Of a stretch of DNA of 8,159 bases, positions 1-5,829 are shown in pieces. The notes beneath the pieces were generated by a model. That model was not told the DNA's origin, ran no database searches, and saw only the letters and a program-made list of their open reading frames with translations. The DNA lies in the NCBI GenBank assembly GCA_002339135.1, contig DDJR01000115.1, forward strand, positions 1-8,159. The letters are read 5' to 3'. The DNA is from Flavobacteriales bacterium UBA2619. GTDB taxonomy: Bacteria > Bacteroidota > Bacteroidia > Flavobacteriales_D > Sanyastnellaceae. Both the position numbers and the translations under genes were made by a program. How positions within the stretch are numbered: the first letter of the stretch is position 1; the number at the start of each line of letters is the position of its first letter.

Positions 1-815
1 ATGAACCTCGACTCTAAAATTGTTATGTATTGGTCTCTCACTTCTGAGGGATGCAACTTTAATTCCACTCCTGTTTCAAGATCAACAAATTTTGTGGGTC
101 TTTCAGGAAAATCAAAGGAAATCTCTGTGGATTTATCCAAAACATGAAAAACAATCACTTCGTGTTTGTTGTGTCTTAGGTGATTTAAAGCATCGATAAC
201 AGAGTCTAAATCTTCTGATTTATCTAGCATGTCGCTAAAGATGATGATCAAGGATCGGCGCGGTGTCGCTTCTGCAATTTGGTGGATCGCAGCAATCGCA
301 GATGTTGCTCTGGGAGATGATGGCGTGTCCATAACACCCTCCAACTTGTGATACAGCATGCGGTTGTGAGACATGCTCGATCTAGCTGGAGTTTGAAGCT
401 CTAAGGTATCCGAGAACAAACTTAGACCTACCGCATCTCTTTGTCTGCGAAACAGCTCAATCAGCGCAGCGGCCGACTCTACGGAATACTTGAGCTTATT
501 CATGCTTGAAGAATCCAAAGTGACGTCGGAAGGGTATCGCATTGAAGAAGAGGAGTCAATGACAATTTGGCACCGGAGATTTGTCTCCTCTTCGTACCTC
601 TTCACATACATGCGGTCTGTACGAGCGTACAATTTCCAATCGATGTGACGGGTAGACTCACCAGGGTTGTAGATTCTATGCTCGGCGAACTCTACACTAA
701 ACCCATGGAAAGGACTCTTGTGAAGGCCTGTTATGAATCCTTCCACGGCCTGTTTTGCTAAGAACTCTAAGCGACTTAGTCGCTGCTGCATTTCTGGTGT
801 GGGTCTGAGAGCCAT
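1..815 (-). CDS. DUF58 domain protein, C-terminus cut by window edge
   Basis: The minus strand reads open from the ATG at 815-813 to the left edge, giving 271 residues with no stop. The opening MALRPTPEMQQRLSRLEF leads into the DUF58 signature: GFSVEFAEHR (38-47), GESTRHIDWKLYARTDRMYVKRYEEE (52-77) with the RHIDW core at 56-60. A von Willebrand A-like strand follows, with a DxSxS metal motif at D87, S89 and S91. A second hydrophobic strand ends in FSDMLD (193-198). DUF58 proteins usually work with MoxR AAA+ ATPases and VWA proteins in envelope stress or protein maturation, but the biochemical role is poorly defined. No MoxR gene is visible; one could lie beyond position 1. No signal peptide or membrane segment is seen. 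Family members of this type are about 290-310 residues, so some 20-40 residues are probably missing. It lies 81 bp after trxA, in the same direction, but behind a terminator. The family call is firm; the function is open. Confidence 0.9.
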   Translation of the reverse strand, partial: MALRPTPEMQQRLSRLEFLAKQAVEGFITGLHKSPFHGFSVEFAEHRIYNPGESTRHIDWKLYARTDRMYVKRYEEETNLRCQIVIDSSSSMRYPSDVTLDSSSMNKLKYSVESAAALIELFRRQRDAVGLSLFSDTLELQTPARSSMSHNRMLYHKLEGVMDTPSSPRATSAIAAIHQIAEATPRRSLIIIFSDMLDKSEDLDSVIDALNHLRHNKHEVIVFHVLDKSTEISFDFPERPTKFVDLETGVELKLHPSEVRDQYITILESRF

Positions 816-836
816 ATCTGAGTCTAAAATAGTGAG

Positions 837-869
837 AATAAAAATCCCCACCTAAGGTAGGTAGGGATT
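837..869 (-). terminator. Intrinsic terminator downstream of trxA
   Basis: Read on the minus strand, 869-859 and 853-843 form an 11-bp stem with a single G-T wobble around the 5-nt loop ACCTT. The stem is followed directly by a T-rich run (TTTATT, 842-837). The hairpin starts 27 nt after the trxA stop codon, which is typical spacing for a Rho-independent terminator. It lies between trxA and the DUF58 start, so it should end or attenuate the trxA transcript. On the plus strand the T-run (873-878) is set off from the stem by a few bases, so bidirectional action is possible but weaker. Confidence 0.85.
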
Positions 870-896
870 CGAGTTTTTCAAAAGATTTAAAGCAAT

Positions 897-1214
897 TTAG
901 AGCATCGCCTCGATTTTCTCTTCAAGAATGTTCTTAGGAGAAGCACCCACAGACTTATCAACTACTTCACCGTCTTTGATGAATATAATCGTGGGGATGT
1001 TTCTGATTCCATATTTTGCGCTAAGCTCTGAGTTGTGGTCTACGTTAACCTTTCCGATGACAACTTTTCCGTCGTAATCTTTCGCCAACTCCTCAACTAC
1101 AGGACCTACTACACGGCAAGGTCCGCACCATTCAGCCCAAAAATCAACCATTACAGGCTTACCACTGTTTAAAGCGACTTCCTCGAAATTGCTATCTGTA
1201 AATTCAACTGCCAT
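897..1214 (-). CDS. trxA: Thioredoxin
   Basis: This is a 105-residue cytoplasmic thioredoxin that reduces protein disulfides and is itself recharged by thioredoxin reductase. The active site WCGPC spans residues 29-33 (redox cysteines C30 and C33). It is preceded by VMVDFWAE with the buried Asp (D24) and first Trp (W26). The cis-proline loop is IPT (73-75, cis-Pro74), and the FIKDGEVVDKSVGA segment (78-91) completes the fold. The length is standard, there is no signal peptide, and the start MAVEFTDSNF aligns with ordinary thioredoxins. A role in general thiol reduction, including ribonucleotide reductase, is inferred from the family. It follows dnaE on the same strand after 142 bp, with its own candidate promoter and a strong terminator, so it is likely monocistronic or semi-independent. 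No Shine-Dalgarno sequence is present, as is common in Bacteroidota. Confidence 0.97.
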   Translation of the reverse strand: MAVEFTDSNFEEVALNSGKPVMVDFWAEWCGPCRVVGPVVEELAKDYDGKVVIGKVNVDHNSELSAKYGIRNIPTIIFIKDGEVVDKSVGASPKNILEEKIEAML

Positions 1215-1242
1215 GACAATGTATTTAAATAAATTTGTACTG

Positions 1243-1273
1243 TAAAGATATCAGGACTTCATGAACTGAGCAA
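1243..1273 (-). promoter_or_regulatory. Candidate Bacteroidota promoter for trxA
   Basis: On the minus strand TTG (1273-1271) is followed after 20 nt by TATCTTTA (1250-1243), one base off the Bacteroidota -7 consensus TAnnTTTG. The spacing lies within the usual range. The predicted transcription start, near 1237, would leave a leader of about 20-25 nt before the trxA ATG. It supports transcription of trxA independently of dnaE. This is a motif match only. Confidence 0.5.
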
Positions 1274-1356
1274 CATCATCAGTCTTTTTCCCCAAAGATT
1301 TTTCCACCATCCATCCAACTACATGGTGCACAAGTTTTTTTTATCTTGACAGAGCG

Positions 1357-4300
1357 CTATGCCTTCTTGAGATCAAAACGATATTTCGCAACCCCAGGAA
1401 CGCATAAAGCATCCAATTCATTCAGGAAAGCTGGAGTCACATCCACTTTGGCGCCACGAGATGGCATTTCTATTTTATGCTCGCCATCGAAAACATCTAC
1501 TGTCAACCCCACCTTCCCCGGCGATCCTTTAATGGCAAGCTCTAACCCCTCCACCCAATCTCCAGTGAGTGTGTTCAGATTTAAATTAATCCTCACACGT
1601 TCTAGCCGTTTTTCCCTTGAAGTTGCGAGCATATCCAATCTGTTGATTTTAAACTCACTTCCAGGATCCCCCACCATGTCACCCCAAGTACGCTTTCGAA
1701 CAGGAGAACCGGTCATCATGACCATCCACCCTTCGACAAGGTATTCCTTCAAGTTGATGTAATCCTCCCCAAATAGAGTAAACTCCTGAAAACCGTGATA
1801 ATCTTCCAAGGAAAACTTTCCCCAAGGCCTTCCGCTTTTACTAATGCGATGCTCAACTTTAGAGACCAACCCCCCGAAATTCATCTTTCTCCCTCTAAGC
1901 TTGTCCATGTTGTCGAGAATTTCAAGCCCACCCTTAGTCGTGAGGTAATCCATCTCGAACCTGAACATGTCCAAGGGATGCCCACTGATATAAATCCCGA
2001 CAACATCGCGCTCACGATTCAATTGATCCATGTTCGCCCAAGGCTCACATTCAGGAATCGAAGGTTCTGGGATTTCTGCTTCGTCCCCACCTCCAAACAA
2101 ACTCACTTGTGCTGACTCAGCACTGGCTTGCAATGCTTGACCATACTTTATAGCCAGTTCGATTAACGTGCGTTCCTTGGCGTCGAGGGCAAAGTATTGA
2201 GATCGAAATATTTCATCTCCTCCAACTTTTTTAAACGCATCGAAACCTCCACCTACAGCGAGAGCTTCGAACACTCTTTTGTTGCAATCCTTGAGGTTGA
2301 CTCTCTTGGCGAAATCAAAAACCGAAGTGTAACGTTTGAGTTTCTCAATCCCAGTCTTATCTTCTGCATCGATTCTGTTTTCGATAATTGAGATAACTGC
2401 CCCCTCTCCGACTCCACGTATTGCGCCCATTCCGAAACGGATCGCTCCTGCTTCGTTCACCGCGAACTTAAATCTAGATTCGTTGACATCAGGACCCAAC
2501 ACATCAATCCCCATCCGTCTTGCCTCATCCATGAACATCGTGGTTTTTTTGATGTCGTTCATGTTGTTAGAAAGGACCGCGGCCATAAACTCGGCGGGAT
2601 AGTTTGCTTTAAGGAAAGCTGTTTGATATGCTATCCAGGCATAACAAGTTGAGTGAGATTTGTTAAACGCGTAGGAAGCGAATGCCTCCCAATCCGTCCA
2701 AATCTTCACCAACTTCTCTCTGTTGTGACCGTTCTTCTCCCCCTGATCTAGAAACCTAGGTTTCATTGTTTCAATCAAGTCTGCCTTCTTCTTTCCCATC
2801 GCTTTACGCAGCGTATCTGCTTCACCTTTTGTAAAGCCAGCAAGCTTTTGAGACAGCAACATCACCTGCTCCTGATAGACCGTAATACCATATGTTTCTT
2901 TCAGGTATTCCTCTGTGACATCGATGTCGTATACGATGGGCTCTAATCCGTGCTTCCTTTTAATAAATGAAGGGATATACTCCATGGGCCCAGGTCTATA
3001 AAGGGCGTTCATTGCAATCAGATCTCCGAACTCTGTGGGCTTAAGTTCCTTTAAATTTTTCGCCATACCCGCTGACTCATACTGGAAAATAGCAACCGTA
3101 TGACCTCTTTGAAAAAGCTCGTAGGTCTTCTTGTCGTCTAAGGGGAAAGATTCTGGATTGATCTCTATCCCACTTCTGGCCTTAACATTCGCAACAGCAT
3201 CTTTGATAATGGTTAGCGTCCTCAGGCCTAAGAAATCCATCTTTAAAAGACCTGCATCCTCAGCTACGTTGTTGTCGAACTGAGTACACACCATCGAACT
3301 GTCTTTTGCAACTGCAACTGGGACATAGTCAGTAATGTCTGTTGGGGTTATGATAATACCACAGGCGTGAATTCCGGTGTTGCGAAGAGAACCCTCAATG
3401 ACACGTGCTGTATTCACAGTGTGACCTTCTAAACCTGGCTTGGCAGCAATCTTCTTCAGCTGCTTAACCATCTCAAGACCTTCCGAGCCATTCAGCTTAT
3501 CCTTGATTGCTTTGTCGTCTAGAGAGAACATTTTCGCAAGCGACAAATCAGGAATCAGCTTGGCAATTCGATCTGCATCTTGCAGAGGCAATTCTAACAC
3601 ACGTGCGGTATCTCTAATGGCCGATTTAGCGGCCATCTTTCCGTACGTAATAATTTGAGCTACTTGATTGGAGCCATATTTGTTGATGACATACTCGATC
3701 ACTCTCCCCCTGCCTTCGTCGTCAAAATCGATGTCGATATCTGGCATACTCACACGGTCTGGATTGAGAAATCTCTCGAACAGAAGGTCGTATTTAATGG
3801 GATCTATGTTCGTGATTCCAGTACAGTAAGACACCGCAGAACCTGCCGCAGAGCCTCGCCCAGGCCCTACACTCACTCCCATATCCCGTGCCGCTTGGAT
3901 GAAATCTGCACAAATCAAGAAATACCCAGGATATCCTGTCTTCTCGATGATCATCAGCTCGAAATCGATTCGCTCAATGTAATCCGCTGGCAACTCTTCT
4001 CCCCAATGTCTTTTCGCGCCTTCATAGGTCAAATGGCGCAGGTATGCATTCTCACCGCGTTTTCCACCATCTTTCAAATCCTTCTCAGAAACGAATTCCA
4101 CCGGGATATCAAACTCAGGCAACAAAATCTCTCGCGCCAACTCATATCCCTCAAACTGATTCACCAATGTTTCAACATTTCGAATCGCATCAGGCAGATC
4201 TGCAAACAAGGCCTTCATTTCATCAGGCGACTTGTAATAGAACTCATTGTTGGGAAGCCCAAACCGAAATTCTCTTCCCAGTTTCCCCAAATACATTTTC

Positions 4301-5748
4301 GGCTGAGATACGTTTTTTGCTGAACCTACACAAAGAAGGATATCTTGAGCTTTGCTTTGATCTGGCCTGGAGTAATAGCTGTTATTCGCAGCAACGTACT
4401 TGACAGAGTGTTTGTCACACATCTTCAGCAGGAAGTCGTTGACGATCGTTTCTTCTTCCAATCCGTGTCTGTTGAGTTCGGCATAAAAATCCTCCCCCAT
4501 CAAGTTTTTCCAATATACAAAAGCTTCCTCGGCTTGTTTTTCACCAACATTTAAAACCAAAGAGGGCACTTCGCCAAACACACCACCGGTCAACACCACC
4601 AAATCTTCTTTGTACTGCTCTACCAACTTTCTGTCAACCCTCTGGGTATAATAAAACCCATCTATATACGCCTTCGACGAAAGCTTCACGAGATTGTGAT
4701 ACCCTTTCTTATTCTTGGCGAGAAATACTGTTGGAAAACCATTGTCCTTGTGTGATCTGTCGGACATGTCTTCACAGACATTCAACTCCACCCCTACAAT
4801 GGGCGTAAGTCCAGCTTTATTCGCAGCCCTCACAAGCAGGAAAGCTCCCATCATGTTTCCTGAATCTGTAAGAGCAACTGCAGGCATCCCTGCTTGAGCA
4901 GCTGTCTCCACTAACTCTTCTACGGAACTTACCGCCTGCAATATCGTAAACTGAGAATGTGCGTGGAGGTGTGTAAACTTGACTCCCTCTAGCTCGGCCA
5001 ATGAGGCTTTATTCGTAGAGGTTGAACCTGTTTTCAAAGTGTTTGCGAGCGGTATCTCTTTTGCTGAAGAACTCTTTTTATCAGTCGACTTCAAAGCCTT
5101 CGCGAAGTTTGCTCCCTCAAGCTTAGGCGCTTCGTATGAAATCTTAGATCTGTCCTTTATCTCTGGCCTCCCGATTACGCCCAGCTTACAAAGCTCGAAA
5201 AAACACCGCGCCGTAGCATCCACATCATACGCCGCATCATGCGCATCTCCGAACCCTTTTTTAAACAACTTGGTGTGAAGCTCCGTTAAAGTTGGCCATT
5301 TAAACCTTCCTCCTCGGCCTCCTGGAATTGCACAAAACTCGGTAGCCTCGTCTTTCGAGTCTATCAAAGGTTTATTCGTAAGTGGCTCCAATTCCATCCC
5401 CAACCTGTGAAGCTCTGCACCCCAAACATTCACATCAAATTCGATGTTGTGACCCATCACATAAGTCGCCCTTTCAAGGTCCTTGTTAAATTCATCGACG
5501 ACTTGTTCTAAACCCACACCCTCCGCCTGAGCTCTCTCTGTCGATATTCCATGGATCTTCACACTCTGAAACGGAATCGTAAAACCATCCGGTGAAACAA
5601 TCCTATTCCCCCTGGAAAGTAACTTTCCATTCACGTCATGGAGCTGCCAAGCCAACTGGACTACCCTTGGCCAATTCTCGGAATCCGTCAAGGGCGCATT
5701 CCAATTCTTAGGCAATCCTGTCGTCTCTGTATCGTAGATTAAAAACAT
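1357..5748 (-). CDS. dnaE: DNA polymerase III alpha subunit with fused DnaQ-like proofreading exonuclease
   Basis: The 1463-residue replicative polymerase catalyses DNA chain elongation in the replisome. Residues 1-190 form a DEDDh 3'-5' exonuclease: D6 and E8 (YDTET), D105 (GHNIEFD), H170 and D175 (HDAAYD). A Lys/Ser/Thr-rich linker follows (about 205-250). The PHP domain begins at FTHLHAHS (258-265) and is eroded in its metal site. The polymerase core has VGPGRGSAAGS (627-637) and catalytic aspartates D672 and D674 (PDIDIDFD) and D838 (KMDFLGL). Next come a helix-hairpin-helix region (about 1102-1125), a clamp-binding motif QVSLF (1214-1218), an OB fold (about 1290-1345) and a C-terminal domain. 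The start places the first exonuclease motif at residue 6, as in Bacteroidota homologues from memory. The length is about 300 residues above E. coli DnaE, explained by the fusion. The divergent neighbour starts 81 bp away; trxA follows downstream. I see no intein or frameshift. Confidence 0.97.
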   Translation of the reverse strand: MFLIYDTETTGLPKNWNAPLTDSENWPRVVQLAWQLHDVNGKLLSRGNRIVSPDGFTIPFQSVKIHGISTERAQAEGVGLEQVVDEFNKDLERATYVMGHNIEFDVNVWGAELHRLGMELEPLTNKPLIDSKDEATEFCAIPGGRGGRFKWPTLTELHTKLFKKGFGDAHDAAYDVDATARCFFELCKLGVIGRPEIKDRSKISYEAPKLEGANFAKALKSTDKKSSSAKEIPLANTLKTGSTSTNKASLAELEGVKFTHLHAHSQFTILQAVSSVEELVETAAQAGMPAVALTDSGNMMGAFLLVRAANKAGLTPIVGVELNVCEDMSDRSHKDNGFPTVFLAKNKKGYHNLVKLSSKAYIDGFYYTQRVDRKLVEQYKEDLVVLTGGVFGEVPSLVLNVGEKQAEEAFVYWKNLMGEDFYAELNRHGLEEETIVNDFLLKMCDKHSVKYVAANNSYYSRPDQSKAQDILLCVGSAKNVSQPKMYLGKLGREFRFGLPNNEFYYKSPDEMKALFADLPDAIRNVETLVNQFEGYELAREILLPEFDIPVEFVSEKDLKDGGKRGENAYLRHLTYEGAKRHWGEELPADYIERIDFELMIIEKTGYPGYFLICADFIQAARDMGVSVGPGRGSAAGSAVSYCTGITNIDPIKYDLLFERFLNPDRVSMPDIDIDFDDEGRGRVIEYVINKYGSNQVAQIITYGKMAAKSAIRDTARVLELPLQDADRIAKLIPDLSLAKMFSLDDKAIKDKLNGSEGLEMVKQLKKIAAKPGLEGHTVNTARVIEGSLRNTGIHACGIIITPTDITDYVPVAVAKDSSMVCTQFDNNVAEDAGLLKMDFLGLRTLTIIKDAVANVKARSGIEINPESFPLDDKKTYELFQRGHTVAIFQYESAGMAKNLKELKPTEFGDLIAMNALYRPGPMEYIPSFIKRKHGLEPIVYDIDVTEEYLKETYGITVYQEQVMLLSQKLAGFTKGEADTLRKAMGKKKADLIETMKPRFLDQGEKNGHNREKLVKIWTDWEAFASYAFNKSHSTCYAWIAYQTAFLKANYPAEFMAAVLSNNMNDIKKTTMFMDEARRMGIDVLGPDVNESRFKFAVNEAGAIRFGMGAIRGVGEGAVISIIENRIDAEDKTGIEKLKRYTSVFDFAKRVNLKDCNKRVFEALAVGGGFDAFKKVGGDEIFRSQYFALDAKERTLIELAIKYGQALQASAESAQVSLFGGGDEAEIPEPSIPECEPWANMDQLNRERDVVGIYISGHPLDMFRFEMDYLTTKGGLEILDNMDKLRGRKMNFGGLVSKVEHRISKSGRPWGKFSLEDYHGFQEFTLFGEDYINLKEYLVEGWMVMMTGSPVRKRTWGDMVGDPGSEFKINRLDMLATSREKRLERVRINLNLNTLTGDWVEGLELAIKGSPGKVGLTVDVFDGEHKIEMPSRGAKVDVTPAFLNELDALCVPGVAKYRFDLKKA
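2095..2109 (-). other. Beta-clamp binding motif in DnaE
   Basis: Codons 1214-1218 read QVSLF, which fits the QxxLF-type motif used to bind the sliding clamp DnaN. It lies in an acidic, flexible stretch between the helix-hairpin-helix region and the OB fold, an exposed position suitable for clamp docking. Confidence 0.7.
4339..4983 (-). other. Degenerate PHP domain within DnaE
   Basis: Residues 256-470 align with the PHP domain. The HLHAH cluster (260-264) and E321 (GVELNV) are kept. Five positions that are metal ligands in active PHP domains appear replaced: Asp by Q271 (TILQA for SLLDG), His by S296 (LTDSGN for LTDHGN), His by P339, Asp by N456 and His by Y458 (NNSYY for NDVHY). The alignment was made by eye from recalled family motifs. 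The domain probably has a structural role only. Confidence 0.75.
5179..5748 (-). other. DEDDh exonuclease domain within DnaE
   Basis: Residues 1-190 of DnaE make a complete DnaQ/RNase T-like fold with all five expected catalytic positions present (D6, E8, D105, H170, D175). In E. coli this activity is supplied by the separate epsilon subunit; here it is covalently attached. No separate dnaQ is visible in the window. Confidence 0.9.
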
Positions 5749-5772
5749 CGCTCTAACCTACTGATAATCTTA

Positions 5773-5781
5773 CAAAATGTA
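5773..5781 (-). promoter_or_regulatory. Weak candidate -7 element for dnaE
   Basis: Read on the minus strand, 5781-5773 is TACATTTTG, close to TAnnTTTG with one extra T. It would give a leader of about 18 nt before the dnaE ATG. No TTG is found at the usual upstream distance, so the call is tentative. Confidence 0.3.
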
Positions 5782-5795
5782 GTGAAAAACGACTT

Positions 5796-5809
5796 TATGT
5801 TTTGAACAT
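5796..5809 (+). promoter_or_regulatory. Weak -7 element and small dyad before the exported-protein gene
   Basis: TATGTTTTG (5796-5804) resembles the Bacteroidota -7 box with one extra T and lies 25 nt before the ATG at 5830. It overlaps a short dyad, ATGTT-TTG-AACAT (5797-5809), that could be an operator or chance. No clear -33 TTG precedes it. A second near-match, TACCTTTA (5818-5825), lies too close to the start codon to be likely. Confidence 0.3.
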
Positions 5810-5829
5810 ATTGTCCATACCTTTAAGAC

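Noticed and set aside
567..761. A 64-codon plus-strand frame
   Set aside because: It is antisense to the DUF58 signature region and has no recognisable sequence.
1305..1340. CACCAT / ATGGTG repeat followed by a T-run on the plus strand
   Set aside because: Only 6 bp with a 12-nt loop, and no plus-strand gene upstream to terminate. On the minus strand the tract is A-rich, so it does not fit a dnaE terminator.
3655..4323. A 222-codon open frame on the plus strand, with several shorter plus-strand frames between 1346 and 5278
   Set aside because: All lie antisense to dnaE, whose protein is conserved throughout. Their translations resemble no family and show no start context or promoter.
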